64,000 nucleotides of DNA from Blastobasis lacticolella (GCA_905147135.1 LR990044.1:16372122-16436121), one strand, 5' to 3'; positions 1 through 12,591 are shown, numbered from the stretch's first letter. The notes: a model not told the origin generated them from the letters alone. Translations and numbers: made by a program.

Positions 1-198
1 ACACCCACGAGTGTAAGGGGTTGGTGCTATTCTACTCTGCCGGACACCACACGGCGTAAGGGTTTTATGTTTTTAGGGAAATATTTTGAAACACTGCGAT
101 CTCCAACCCACCTGCCAAGCGTGGAGATTATGGCAATAACCTCCCCGTAGGAGAGGCCCTAAGTCCTGCAGTGGATTGTTACGGGCTGTGAAGATGAT
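1..198. repeat. Two halves of the short RTE-derived repeat, in opposite orientations
   Basis: Positions 1-55 are the head of the short RTE-derived repeat read on the minus strand. Positions 92-198 are the 3' half of the same family on the plus strand, ending in GGGCTGTGA. The opposite orientation means this is a rearranged pair or two separate insertions, not one intact copy. The left piece runs off the window edge. Better copies with target duplications are at 17214-17447, 26302-26540 and 35160-35413. Confidence 0.75.
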
Positions 199-418
199 TT
201 TCCAAAAATTTGCTTTTTAAATAAATTAAATAAATTGAATTGAGGAGTCCGTTCAATCTGCAGCTGACTGTAAAAGTATAGAATGTTTCTAAGTTACTAC
301 TACTTCTACTACTGTAGTAAAATACTTAGTAGTCATCCTCAAAACCGTCCACTCGTGGACCGTAGACACATGATATTATGAAATTGATAAATTCAAGTTG
401 AAAGTTGAGTTTGAAATT

Positions 419-538
419 TACCGTCACGGAATGCCACCGATTCCCGAGATTGTTCAGCCAGCCACAGGGTCCCCAGCGGAAGCCTTGGTCAAATGGTCAA
501 CCTCGCTTAGACAACGGTATTAGGAAGCACGTAACCTA
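419..538 (+). repeat. Copy of an unclassified dispersed repeat (family D)
   Basis: The block starts near CCGTCACGGA and carries CCCCAGCGGAAG, then CAACGGTATTAGGA. The same ordered motifs occur at 16935-17155 (minus), 7418-7545 (minus) and, interrupted, at 54045-54775 (plus). No coding frame, terminal inverted repeat or tRNA-like head is visible, so the class is open. It may be a LINE untranslated region or a SINE body. Confidence 0.55.
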
Positions 539-2500
539 ATATTTACGTTACAAATATTTATTTTTTGTACCTGTTTGTGTCATATTCGCTCACGAGTTCA
601 AACGCGCATCCCGCTATAAAAACTAGGCTATGTCACTCTGCGATGCATGAAATATTTCCACATACGACATCACTTTGATCCTTTGGCTGAACGAAACATC
701 CACATACCTTTCTTGTTTTTTGCATTTAAATATATATTTTTATTTATATTATACCACTCAGTGACGCGAGCAGACAATTTTACTTATTTTATAAACATAA
801 ACATGTTTAACTTTATTTATTCAGGTCGAAGCTCAGTTTTTAATATCACGAATAAAAATACATTCTAACGGCTGAGAAATTCCCAAGGTGGTACTAACAC
901 GTCACGAGTGGCAAGCCTTGAAGGCAGTTCAGCCACCCTTTTACAGGAAGCTGTTATTGGTGTACTGAAAGCCGAATCATGTTTTCAGGATTTCGCACAG
1001 GATGCGTGAAGTTTGGCAGCCTCTCCCATCAGCCGCGCTAACACGGCCTAATTCATTCCTGTCCTAAAATAATATGTAGGTATAATTTTAGCGAACCATA
1101 ATGGAAAACGTTACAAAATTAATAACTTGCCTTCAATCCGTTATAAGGAGACTAGGATTTTAGGTTAGTCGGTAACGTTAGCTACTTTTTATAATAATGC
1201 TTTTAACGACTCAAACGTAGCAGCCATAGAGTACAAAAAAGTTTTGCTAGCATAAAGTGAGGCCTGGATGGACTTTATTAAAAGAATTGAAATAATAGTT
1301 CTAAAAATCCTGTTTCAACTAGCCACTTTCCATTCCTCTCAATTCAAGGCGACTAATGCTAGTAGTAGACTAACTTACACAAGGAGCCCGGCTAAGTTAT
1401 TCTCTAAGACAGCACCCGTGAGCGCAACGATGAAACGTGACAGATCGTGGTCAGGTTTTGACTGTGGAAGAATTCTTCTTCTTCTTTGAAGAAGAAGATT
1501 GAAGTATCATCCGACAGAACGTCCTACATTTCATCGGGTGCGATTCTGTAAAAAACATCCCTTATGCACATCCCATAATCTGTGATCTATCGAATTACCT
1601 ATGATGCGTAAAAATACCCATGCACTAAACGACAGTCTGTGGGTGCAGGGCCATGTTTAAATAAAAATAATAGCTTAAGTACAAAACAAGTTCAAATTGG
1701 ACTCGCATCGTTCTATCTACCAACAAAGAAATCGGGATGTAATTATATTGTGAGCCTACGTATATGAAATTGGCGCCAAATTTTCGCACTGTGCAGCCTA
1801 CGTACCTATCGCCGACAATATGACAGACTAACGAGGATAGAATTGATTTTGATTGAAATTTTATTTTGATTAGAACTGCGATCAAAATAGTAGTTTTTTG
1901 TCGCCGGGAAATTGATTGGTCATAGGTTTCCTAACGAAGCTCGACGGTCAAGGTACGAGTAACATGTCAACACTCAATTAATAAAAAGGGAAAATATTAG
2001 ATATATTGTATTGTATGTTTGTTTTGTAATGGCTGCAAAAACTATAAACAGATTTTAAAAAATATTTCATATAAATATTGCTATATTATCAGCGAGTATA
2101 TGGACTCTATTTTATTAAGAAAATGTTACGTACAAATGTCTAGAAATGTATTATTTTGGGGTTAATCCGAAACTAATAAACCGATTTCGAAACAAACATG
2201 GTCCGGTCGAATGGTCGCAAGGTTTTCAACTACATGCTGGTGAAACCCCCGGGGCACCTCTATTATAAAACACAAACTTTTATTATCTGTCAACCATAAC
2301 AAGTACACTGGCAATACACGTGTTTACGTCATTAAATTTAATCACCAGCCAACATATATGAGTATTTAGTACACATAAACATTCGTACAGTTTTCAAGCA
2401 CCGTCCCCTGAGACTTCAAATGCGCCGCTCCAAAAATGTTCATGTTTTATTTTCGACGTATTCTATTACATTTATCACGAAACCTTCTTTTTTCACCTTC
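539..2500. other. No gene recognised
   Basis: AT-rich DNA with stops in all frames at short intervals. The only frames above 70 codons (647-868, 1268-1489, 1625-1885) show no motif, biased codon use or splice signals that I recognise. A small inverted repeat of TTCTTC/GAAGAA type lies at about 1471-1500. Nothing else is supported. Confidence 0.6.
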
Positions 2501-2600
2501 TTATTTAAAATTGGAAAGCCTTTGAAGAGCTAAAGTGGTCCAATTGAACACATTCCGTTTTGATACCGCTTTGAGAGGGTCGCAAATTTCTAAGTCGTTA
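2501..2600. repeat. Direct repeat, left copy, flanking a SINE fragment
   Basis: About 100 bp, recurring with a few differences at 2786-2890. The shared core includes AGAGCTAAAGTGGTCC and ends TAAGTCGTTA in both copies. The repeats are far longer than a retroposon target duplication, so they reflect a local duplication that trapped the SINE piece between them, or two copies of one repeat. Confidence 0.85.
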
Positions 2601-2780
2601 ACTGAATTTGTAACCACGATCCAACCTGGTCAGGTTCCCCTGGTATCAGGGTCACGGAGGTCAGATGGTAGTCGCTCCACTGTAATTACCTGATCGCCAA
2701 TTCCTGGATCATGGTTAAGGCGGACCCCGGGCCCTCGTCCTCGAGAGCACAACCGGTACATTAATGCTAAGATGATTATT
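2601..2780 (+). repeat. 3' part of a tRNA-derived SINE (family S)
   Basis: Matches the body and 3' end of the SINE seen whole at 57192-57541: GATCCAA.CTGGTCAGGTTCC, GTCACGGAGGTCAGATGG, a GGCGGACC-CGGGCCCTCG block, then AACCGG-ACATTAA-GCTAAGATGATT. The tRNA-like head is missing. It sits exactly between the two direct repeats at 2501-2600 and 2786-2890. Confidence 0.8.
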
Positions 2781-2785
2781 TTATA

Positions 2786-2890
2786 TTAATTTAAAATTGA
2801 AAAGCCTTTATAGAGCTAAAGTGGTCCAATTGAACACATTCCGTTTTGATAGGTACCGCATTGAGTGGGTCGTAAATTTCTAAGTCGTTA
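2786..2890. repeat. Direct repeat, right copy
   Basis: Second copy of the 100-bp block at 2501-2600. It carries a small insertion (GGTA after TTTTGATA) and scattered substitutions, so the duplication is not very recent. Confidence 0.85.
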
Positions 2891-3565
2891 CGCGTCTCCT
2901 GTTAGCTTAATGTTGTTGTATTAGGGATTAACTATTTTGGTCCCTTAATCTAGCCTTTAATGAAACGATCGGCGTGTAGGTGGCATTACACTTTGACTTT
3001 ATACCTATAGATGTTGTAGGCTTAGATCTATATTGTAGGCGATTCTTTTTATAGATTTTAGCTCTTCTGTAAATTTTCCTTTTGATCAAGTATTGTTTAG
3101 ATTACATTACTTAATCTTATATGTATTTCAAGGCATGCGTGACGTTATGTTTGTATGTATATTTATCCAACGATTTCTAGTTATGATTTTTTATATATTG
3201 AAAAATGTTTGCAAATGATGGTGGTAAATCATCCTACACATATGAATCAATACCAAGCCGTACCAACTAACGTATTTATGGCAAGATCTATATATTGATA
3301 TATTGATTCCAATATTATAATACATATCCTTATAACATTTTATTTATTACATCCACACAGAACCAGGTGATTTATCAAGAGAAGGATTGCGCTAATGGAT
3401 TGCTCCGATCTCATACTACGTTAGTGTGGAAACGGCTGTAAACAGATCCACGTTTCCAAAGCTTATTATGAAGTTAGTAGTACGAGTATCCTTCACGACT
3501 TTTATTTCGTTTCTACAATCAAAGTTAATCTGTTTGCAACTTTTAATTCATGATCATCATCATCT
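2891..3565. other. No gene recognised
   Basis: AT-rich DNA without an open frame of note on either strand. No repeat family that I could match elsewhere in the window. Confidence 0.6.
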
Positions 3566-3622
3566 TTAATGTCGGCGTTAATGTCCTAGTTGTGCACGAG
3601 GACCCGGGGTCCGCCTTGACCA
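3566..3622 (-). repeat. Truncated 3' end of SINE family S
   Basis: Reads GTTAATGTCCTAGTTGTGC then GAGGACCCGGGGTCCGCC on the plus strand, the complement of the SINE S 3' end. It stops abruptly at about 3622, where the GC-rich leader of the adjacent LINE begins, so the LINE or a rearrangement truncated it. Confidence 0.65.
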
Positions 3623-6600
3623 ATGAGGACCAATGCTGTCCTGGGGACCAATGCTGTCCTTGGGGACCAATTCTGTCCGCGTCCGTAGGCGAAACCCACT
3701 TTGGGCTTCATGACTCTAGATACCCTACACGTGGTCCCTGGGTAGTGCAAAATGGACAGCTCTCTCCGGTGGTAGGCTTCGGCCGTGGCTGGTAACCACC
3801 CTCCAGGCGAACGCGTCGTCAAGCGGCCCAGCCGTGTTTCGTTGCAGTGCCTGGAGTAGCCATCTAGGAGGACGGGTCCAGACCAGACAGTTGTGGTTGT
3901 TCTGCGTTACCGATTTATCTACTGCTCACCACTCTCGTACTGGGTGCCTGGCTTCGGAGGGCAGCGGGATCCGAAGCACGGTGCCGCCGCTGGCCGACCG
4001 TAGATAGTTGGGGGCCCAAGTAGCTGGTTAGCCACCAGTGAAAGGCTGCCCCGCCATCTTACGAAAAATCCCAGATTGCTCTACCTTGCCGGTTGGCGAC
4101 CGGATAGGAAGGCCAGGTAGCCAATCTGGGGGGGTTTGGGCATCCCCGCGGTCTCCGCGTCAGGCACCTTCCCGTGCGCCAATGGTGAGCATGCTAGCCG
4201 GTCGGCGGAGCGCCACCTCGTCCAACTTCCGTCCTCCTAACCCATCCTTTTCACTCAAAATATGAAGCACAAAAAACAAAGGAGAAACTATACACAGCGG
4301 CTGCACGCCCTCCCACTCAAAGTGCACCTCACGAACATTCGAGGCCTGCACTCCAATCTCGATGCAGTCCACCATCACCTTGAGACTGAAAAACCGCAGC
4401 TACTGTTCCTTACTGAGACGCAGATCAGATGTCCGGCTGACGCAGCGTACCTCAGCTACCCAGGGTATACTCTCGAGCACAGGTTCGTACCTCGTGCCGG
4501 AGTCTGTGTGTACGTACGCTCGCGATGACATCTGTACTCGGCGTCTCAGGAGTTTTGAGGGGTCTGATTTCTCCATTTTGTGGCTTTTGGTGGATACAGG
4601 TCATGTGCAAATCCTGTATGCCTGCGTATATCGCTCGCATGTCGACTCTCATACCGCTAATTGTTTAGACCTTCTGTTGACAACTTATCCGGACAGACAC
4701 TTAGTATTGGTTTCTGCACCGCTGGGTACATCCGACCACTGTCTGGTGAAATCTGTATCAGTCTATTCCCCGTCGGAGCAAGCCCTTTGCCACCCCCGGC
4801 GGGTGTGGCGATACAAGTCAGCAGATTGGGATGAGATGCGTTACTTCTTTTCGTCCTATCCTTGGCGGGAGGCATGCTTCTCTTCGGGCGACCCATCGAA
4901 TTGTGCTGAAGCCGTTACCGTGGTTATACGGCAGGGTATGGAGTATTATATTCCGTATTCTGATGTAGCGATGAACGGCAAGTCTCGTCCATGGTTCAGT
5001 GCTGGGTGCCGTCGCGCTGAAGCGCTGAAGCAGGCGGCATACTCTGACTGGGCTGAGGCTCGAGCTCATAAGTCTCTGGATACTCGCAAATTGAAGAGAA
5101 CCTTTAACCTCGCCGCCAAGTCTAGCAAAAGGACGCTACGCAGGGCTCGATTCGACCACATAAGCCGGATTGGCGCCAAACTGGTCTCTTACCCTCCTGG
5201 GAGTAAGGCGTTTTGGTCTTTGGCAAAACTGGTGGAATCCAATTTAAGCAAATCCTCGTTACCACCGTTGCTGAAGCCAGACGGAACATTGGCACATGCT
5301 GCGGAGGAGAAAGCGAATTTACTTGCTTCTCATTTCGTGGCGAGTTCGCGTTTAGATACTGCAGGAAAAACTCCACCCATCTCACCCCGCGCTGACTGCA
5401 CTATGGCAGACGTGCGAATACATCAGAAAGAGATTTTAAAAATCCTGCAGAGTCTGGACGTGAACAACGCTAGCGGACCTGATGGTATACCAGGTCTTGC
5501 GTAGATGTGCCCCTGAGTTGTCTCCTATTCTCACACGCCTGTTTCGTCTCTCACTAAAGACTGGTATTGTACCTAAGTCGTGGAAGCTTTCCAATGTGCA
5601 GCCCGTGCCTAAGAAGGGCAGCCGCGCAGACCCTGCCAACTACCGCCCTATTTCAGTCACTTCCATTCTCTGTAAGATTATGGAGCGTGCACTGAACAAC
5701 AAACTCCTTGCGCATCTCAAAGGTAACGATCTCCTCAGCGATTACCAGTACGGATTCCGCCGTGATCGGTCGACTGGGGACCTTCTGGTGTATGCCACTC
5801 ATATATGGAGTGAGGCCATTGAGAAGCATGGCGAGGCCCTTGCTGTGTCGATCGATATCTCCAAGGCCTTTGATAGGGTTTGGCACGCAGCCCTACTAAG
5901 CAAGCTTCCCTCATTTGGCATTCCTGTAGGCTTTTGCACCTGGATTTCGGACTTTCTGAGTGGACGTTCAATCCGGGTAGTTCTCGATGGTTACTCGTCT
6001 GATCCTCAGGCTATTGACGCGGGAGTTCCTCAGGGGTCGGTTCTGTCCGCGACTCTTTTCTTGCTGCATATCAACGATCTTCTAGTAGGTACCCGGTACC
6101 CTTGGGTACGCTGACGACAGCTCAGTAACGGATAGATATCTGTCAGAGGCAAAAGCAAACAGGGACGACATTCAGTCTTGTCGAGAGGCCATGGTTAGGC
6201 GTTTGAACGAAGCTCTCAAGGCAGTTTCCGACTGGGGCGAAGCCAATCTAGTGGCGTTCAACGCTACCAAAACACAGGCCTGTTTGTTTTCCGCCAAACG
6301 GAGTCCATTACATCTAACTCCGGCTTTCCGCGATGTAGCTGTGGAAATTACCGACAATTTACAGCTCCTTGGTGTTGAGTTATCAACCAATCTTAACTTT
6401 GGACAGTACATCGAATCCAAAGCCAAGACTGCAGCCAAGAAACTTGGTATCCTCTCGAAGGTCAGGCGGTACTTCACTTCAAAGCAGTTGCTTCAATTAT
6501 ATCAAGCACAAGTCCGTTCATGCATGGAGTACTGCTGCCATCTCTGGGATGGATCAGCCAAATACCAACTGGCCGCTTTGGATTCGGTGGAAAAACGTGC

Positions 6601-7035
6601 AAAGAAGATAATTTGTGATCCGCAATTAATTGAGGCTAAGCTGCAGAGCCTCGAGCATCGGCGTAGGGTTGCGTGTCTGTCGGTATTCTATAGGTTGCAT
6701 TTCGGAGAGTGTGCGAAACAGTTGCACGACCTCATTCCGCCGGCCCCTTTCCGCCATCGGGAAACGCGATCCGGGCGAGCGCTTCATCCTTATGTCGTAG
6801 ATCTTCCAGCTGCCCGCACGAGCCGCTTTGGTTCAACCTTTATAATGCGAACGGCTAAGGAATGGAACGCGTTGCCTGCGAGTGTGTTCCCTGATCTCTA
6901 TAATCTGGACGCCTTCAAGGCTAGAGTGAATAGGCTGTTCCAAGACAGGCATGCTCCATCTTCGACCGCATCGTCACTTACCACCAGGTGAGATGGTGGT
7001 CAAATGCCTGGATAGTCTAAATTAAAAAAAAAAAA
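3623..7035 (+). mobile_element. Frameshifted non-LTR retrotransposon (CR1/Jockey-like) with poly(A)
   Basis: A GC-rich leader of about 640 bp (3623-4261), which opens with a short GACCAATGCTGTCC tandem, precedes endonuclease and reverse transcriptase coding sequence and a 12-A tail at 7024-7035. The contrast in base composition with both flanks marks it as an insertion. Order is leader, apurinic-type endonuclease, reverse transcriptase, then a C-terminal region with the usual WN-LP motif (WNALPASVF). No ORF1 protein is evident in the leader. Related 3' ends lie at 46258-46805 (plus), 52312-52586 (minus) and, in a sister family, 18350-19145 (minus). Exact clade is uncertain, and the 5' limit is approximate because no target duplication was found. 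Confidence 0.85.
4262..6991 (+). pseudogene. Broken endonuclease/reverse transcriptase ORF of the LINE
   Basis: Four frame segments build one protein. 4262-4528 gives the endonuclease start (LTNIRGLHSN, LFLTETQ). 4510-5504 gives the rest of the endonuclease (SDHCLV) and the start of the reverse transcriptase (NNASGPDGIPG). 5482-6106 gives the fingers and palm, with motif A SIDISKAFD and VPQGSVLS. From 6107 a third frame carries the catalytic YADD (6107-6118) and runs unbroken through the apparent start at 6191 to the stop at 6991. Shifts fall near 4510, 5500 and 6090-6106. The endonuclease also looks internally deleted: only about 10 residues separate CVYRSH from CLDLLLTTYPD, where the GDFN-type region should be. 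The product cannot be functional as it stands. Confidence 0.85.
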
Positions 7036-7156
7036 GACTAATTAAAACACCGACTCAGCCGCTCCAATGTGTTCATTCATTAATTGCTTACTTTTGGTTA
7101 CAATTAATTTCGAGGCGACGCTGCTCTAGTAGGTAATGCTCGCGATGTCCAAGAAT

Positions 7157-7300
7157 TAAAGTCAAAGTCAAAACAATTTATTCAGTTTAGGCTATACATA
7201 GCACATATGAATGTCAAACAAAGAAAATTAAATGTACATTACAATCATGGTAAAACTTATTTTAGGTTTGTCTTAAATATTATTATTCATTATCATGTAA
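7157..7300 (-). mobile_element. 3' end of another LINE with a TTGACT tail
   Basis: On the minus strand the block ends TTGACTTTGACTTTAATTC after an AATAAATTG signal, typical of LINEs that end in a short tandem repeat rather than poly(A). No coding sequence is retained. Class is inferred from the tail only. Confidence 0.4.
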
Positions 7301-8284
7301 ATTATATGAAAAAATAATTTTATCAAATATAGATAAATGTCAAATATTATTAATAAAATAAAAGAAAATGTCACCTAGTTAATTATTCAGATTCAATTAA
7401 ATATTGTTTAAAATGTCAACTAGATGGGTGAGCGTTTCGTTCTTTGCACTTCAGCACCGCAACGAGCTTGCCACTCGTTAGGTGTGCCTACTAACACCGT
7501 TGGCGAAGCGATGTTGCCAAGGAGACTGGTTTCACAGTTTATGGCCCAGTGATGGGATGTATATGTTTTATGCTTTAGTTATAAAATAGACCATAGTTGC
7601 ATATAATTTTCTTAACCGTTACAGCAACGATATTCACCTTTATTTTACGGGAGCTACAAAACGCCACCGCCAGCGTAGTAAACTGGGTCTTAACTGAAAG
7701 TACTTAGGTATATATTGCCACAGCGGTTACAGTGGTCGGCGGTCCCGACCTCAAAGATATGACGCTTCAATACTCTATTAATTATTAACAAGAGGATTGC
7801 GTAGACCTTAATCTCGACTGATGGAAAGTGGCACTGAAGCCTAAGCCTCGCTTAACCAGAAAATAAGTCTTAATCTCATCTTGAAGATAATAATAAAAAT
7901 ATACCGTAATGAAGCTCTCGAGACTATTCAACCAGAAGATGTTCCTAAACATTTAGATGCCATACAATCGGTGGCATAAACTTAAGAATGACTTAGCGAG
8001 TTCAATGCTTTTCTTGTTTGGAATATCCGAAATCAACCTAAGCGTCGCCTAAAGTTTGGTGAAATCGGTTATAAGACATTAATCGTCAAAATGGACTTAA
8101 GAATTATTTCAATGGGTTTTATTAAAAACTATAAAACTCTACCATATGTTTTATCCTCATTCCCCCTCCTCAGTGGTGTGTGTGTCTATGGGCGCAGCGG
8201 TCATCATTTTCCATTAGGTGCTTGCTCGATTGCCTCCCAGTAGGTGACTATTACTAAAATAAATTAGACGCCATGTACTACTTG
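7301..8284. other. No gene; one family D repeat inside
   Basis: AT-rich DNA. Positions 7418-7545 carry a minus-strand copy of dispersed repeat D (CTCGTTAGGTGTGCCT and the GGGTGAGCGTTTCGT end). A piece near 8210-8240 (CATTTTCCATTAGGTG) resembles the LINE tail seen at 18358 and 58290, too short to assign. Nothing else recognised. Confidence 0.5.
7418..7545 (-). repeat. Dispersed repeat D copy
   Basis: Shares CAGCACCGCAACGAGCTT, CCACTCGTTAGGTGTGCCT and ACCGTTGG with the copy at 16935-17155, in the same order. It ends within GTTGCCAAGGAGACTGG, shorter than the 16935 copy. Confidence 0.6.
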
Positions 8285-8420
8285 TAAGATGGATATTCTG
8301 GTGGAGTGGACGTTTTGAGACAGTTCACATTCTGATGGAGTGGACGTTTTGACACCGTGGACATTCAGATATAGTTTAGGGGCCATTCTGACACAGTGGA
8401 CATTTTGACGTAGTGATTGA
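8285..8420. repeat. Degenerate tandem repeat with TGGACATT/TGGACGTTTTGA units
   Basis: Units of the type (T)GGAC(A/G)TT(T/C)TGA followed by a variable (CA/GA)-(C/T)-AGT recur about seven times, at spacings near 20 or 40 bp, from 8295 to 8412. No longer frame crosses the array. It looks like a simple minisatellite; its role is unknown. Confidence 0.6.
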
Positions 8421-10393
8421 GCCTAAAGGGGCGAATCATGGCTATGTCATGGCATTGTGCGATGTCATGGCTAACCTAACGTTGCAAGCACTGCAGTGGC
8501 AAAACGCATCCAAGTCTCCTTAAAACTTATGTTTGTATCGAATCGCAGGCGCGATTTGTCACCGAACGCAATCAAGGGCCAACCTAATGTCGGCGTAATT
8601 CATGCACCCTCAGGAGGCTATTTGGTGCGAGCCGGGCCTCTATCGCAGCGGCATCATACCGGTAACATAACAGGGGGTGTTATATTTTATGGTTATACGT
8701 GCGCAAGACGTACGGTTATGGTTATGAGCGCCAGTCATGTGAATTTGCTACAGGGTGAGTCGGAAATAATGCGCCTCGAGTCTGCCGCGAGTTATCGGCC
8801 GCCTTTCGGACGATTGTTTGCTTGTATGGGTACGGATAGACGCGACGGCAGAGTTTTAGTTAAGAGCGTTGAGGATTCAAAGACAATACAATACTTTGTG
8901 TAAGGGGACGAATGCGATACTTTGGGTTCGTTTAGGCTGAGAAAGCTTTGAAGATTTTATGCGGTTTGGTGTTCCTTACGGATTCATCTTTATAAGTGTA
9001 GCTCCGGTTTGGTCACCAATCATTAATGTCAACTTACAAATCACAACATCGGCCGTCCCTTAGTTACAAAACAGAATTGGAATCAAGTTAGAAATCACAA
9101 ATCAAATCGAATGTTTTACCGCGAGCAGAATACACATTCAGAAACTACGACAGCTAACTGAGTTAATAAGTAATCAAAACAGTTGGCAAACGGCATTGGC
9201 GTATAGTTTGCGAAGTCCAAATACCTCGGTGCCACTTATCACTATGGTTTTCGAATTTAACCCGAGAGCAAGTTGCGCGAAGTTGCTGAAAATGGAATTG
9301 GAGGGTCATAATAGGCCTTTACCTTCAAATTGGTTCATGATGACATTAAAATGTCCATTAAACTTTGTTTATTCGTGCTGTGACTCCACGCGGGTCCCTT
9401 TGTGTTTGTTTTTGCGATTGCGGCTTCCGAATGAGTTTAACAACCTTCTATCTGTTTAAGCACATAATTCGTGTATCTGGTTAACCGAATATCGAAACTA
9501 CGGTACACAATAATGTTGTATAGGTACTCAATATTGGATTAATTTGATACCATGTAGGTAGGTATAACTCTGAACGATGTTCGATGATTCGAATTATTTC
9601 ACGAGATGAGAATGTGGCGAGCATAAAAGTAATTAACATGTGATGAAATTGTTTGTTTTTGGATTAACGGTTCGTTATTGGAACAATAAACCATGCATTC
9701 TGTGCGTGTTAACTTGAAGTATAATTTTATTGAAGTATATAAGTGCTTTAGTAAAGTTAATTCCATTACACGCTATATTAAGCTCACATTGAAGTAATAA
9801 AAAACTATAGCTTGACACAGAATCACAATCGCTGCCGGGATCCGGTCCAATATCTGAACATCGCGAAATATTTCAAAAACTGTCCAGCCATGTGTTGCAG
9901 GGAAACTTTTTCTGCGGACACTGACGTTGATTGATTTCGATTCAAGAGGTACGGGCACGTAAATTTGGTGCGAATTTGGCGTAATGCCACGTATTGTTCG
10001 AGAGTGACCCATTTGCTCCCAGAAATTCGGGCCCTTTTAGGCCCTTTTGATGTCAATAACGAAGTAATACCACCGTGTGATTGTACCGTGAACGTTTGTA
10101 AGGAGAAAAAAAAATATGTTTTTTCTACTTCCCTGTATTTAACTCGCTAAGCCCTTAACGATCTGAGCACAATCAAATTTACGGCTTTCCTTTCATGCTC
10201 ACTCAGAAATAATGTCTTAATTTACAAACGAGATACGTTTACGTCAATTTAATAATGGCTCATTGAGACGAAATTATTTTGGAGCCGTCTCAATTAAATT
10301 CTGTTTATCAATAAAATTATTTTATACGTTGTTGAGTTTAGATTAGCGAATATGTTTAATAGCAGGATTTATTTTATAGTTTAAAAAAATTAA
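8421..10393. other. No gene recognised
   Basis: The longest frames (8496-8903 plus, 9196-9459 plus, 9773-10056 minus) have no recognisable domains. The first begins with GTG rather than ATG. Base composition in 8500-8900 is slightly richer in CG dinucleotides than its surroundings, which could mark an old transposon body. No repeat partner found in the window. Confidence 0.5.
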
Positions 10394-10755
10394 AAATAGT
10401 CATCGTGGCGTTTACGTCCCGGTTGTGCTCTCGCGCACGAGGGCCTGGGGTTCACCTTGACCATGATCCAGGATTTGGCAGACCAAGTAAATACAATTGA
10501 GCGACTGCTATCTGACCTCCGTGATCCTGCTACCAGGGGGGCCTGACCATATTGGATCATTACCATCATATGGTTTACACATTCATTCGCCTCATTCGGT
10601 TTCATCACGAATGATTTCCCTCGCCGTAAGAGCATCGGTTAGTATTCAATACATAACTCAGAAAAGAGTCGTTGTTACATGGCCGCAGTGGGATTCCAAC
10701 CCGGTACCTCTCAATCACGAGTTGGATCTTAATCACTCGGCCACCGACGCTCCGT
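10394..10755 (-). repeat. Near full-length tRNA-derived SINE (family S)
   Basis: Minus-strand copy. The tRNA-like head is at the high-coordinate end, with CGTCGGTGGCCGAGTG as box A and GGTTGGAATCCCACTG as box B, the latter with one change from the usual GGTTCGAATCC. The body follows, with the 3' end ACCGGGACGTAAACGCCACG near 10394-10425. Transcription by RNA polymerase III from the internal boxes is the family expectation. Confidence 0.85.
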
Positions 10756-12591
10756 TTTGTATTATTTTAAAATCAAGCATTACAGATCCAGTAGATTTTT
10801 AGCATCCTGGCATACTCCCCTTACTCCTCAAGATACGCAAATAATTTCACACACGCTTTTCGCCAGCACGGTTAGCATCACAACCCTTTAATATGCACAC
10901 ATTTTTTCTTTATCAAAGGCAGACTTGCAAACTAACAATAGAATATTTTAATAAGAACCTCTTTCCTTTTTCCGTTCTCGTAAGCACTGTAAGCGTCAAG
11001 AAATGTCAGTCGTACCCACCCAAAGCAACTTCCAGCGGAAACAAATAGCCGTGTTGCCTTCAAAGACATAGAAATAATACGCCACATTTTCTCCTTTTCT
11101 TCTGTATAAATGAGGTGTTCTGCTATTGCCCACCCCATTTCACACACTGTTGCTTATCTTAGATGGGTCGCTTACCCAGGGATATTTTACTTCTCGGCCT
11201 GAAAGAACTTCGTAACAGTGGCCCAAAACAACATATAAATTCTAAATACGGAACTTTTCATAAACAACGAAGTTGAAGTAGCAAAAAACCGGAAGCCTGT
11301 ATTTGATTTGTGTGTTGAAATCCAATTTATGTAGGTACAAACTCATAGACATTAATGCGCTTGGACCTTAACACTGTATGCTACCAACATTTAAATTTTA
11401 GACACTTACACATCTGTCTTGTAATTAACAAAAATGTAAATCGATTGGAACTATTTTTAGATCGAGCTAAAGTCTCATTGTCAACTTTCCGGACGGCGCT
11501 GTTGGTGACGTGGACCAGATATTCGCATCTAACTTTTCCGAATGGTAATTTGGCCAAGAATGTAAATGTAAATAAGAAGTTAGAGCATCTTTGGCTGTCA
11601 GAATTTTCTGGTCTTGTGAAATAATGTTAATCTTCAAATGTTAATTAAAAACTGACGAAAACGAACCTTGGATAATATTCAGATAATGTACCTACATATT
11701 TTTATAGTCGAGTGTAGTGTTAAGCAAATAATTGTCGTCTTCATTTGTTGATATCATTACAAGGAGCATCGTATAATGACAGGTTTATGTATTCTATTTC
11801 TATTATCCAACTATTTTCCGACATATACGGACAATGGTAACAGGGCCAATTTCATATGGACATATTATATCAACTTGCTAAACACTCAGTTTCCTCGACT
11901 GTGTATTTTGTATTAGTGAAGTTGTTACGCATGGATATGGATAATCTAGTACGTTAAGGTATCTAATAATAAATTGGAATAAAATTCGAAATAATACGTT
12001 TTTAGTCATTATTAGTCAAAAACATCACATAAAAGTCTACGTGCAAGTCCAACATTCTGAAAATAATAAATAGGAATACAATTCTACATAATACGTTTTA
12101 GCCATTATTAGTTAAAAAACATCGAACTCCCGTACACAAATGTCCACGGAGACACAACTGAAACTAAAAATTTTCTCATAAAGAAAACCGTACCAACACC
12201 CATTTACCTACAGGCTACATAACTTCAAAGGAAGAACCATAACAGCTATTGTGTCGTTATCAAATATATAACTATCACCAACCGTCGTAACATGTTCATA
12301 ACATTTTCTATAGCCCTGTCTACCCCACTCAAAATCTTACTATGACGGCTAAAGTGAATTGCTACTCATTTTATTATTGTGTTTATTTTATCTTATGCGT
12401 ATAACTGACGGTAAGTGACTGGTACTATGTTGTATTTCGGTAATATTGTATATTGTGTTTTGTATGTTGCGGTATTATCGTAATTTAACCTGTACTAATG
12501 AAATGACAACGCCTACGGTGCCTACTATCAAGCCTTAATATAGAACTCAGAAATAGCAAAATCTTGAGACACATTTATATTTTCAAAGTAT
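10756..12591. other. No gene recognised
   Basis: AT-rich DNA with short frames only (10932-11147 minus, 11355-11624 plus), without motifs. Two similar phrases, ATAATACGTTTTTAG(T/C)CATTATTAGT, occur at about 11990-12020 and 12090-12115, a small local duplication. Nothing else supported. Confidence 0.55.

Noticed and set aside
8496..8903. 135-codon frame as a host gene
   Set aside because: It begins with GTG, has no splice signals or recognisable domain, and similar-length frames occur by chance in this window.
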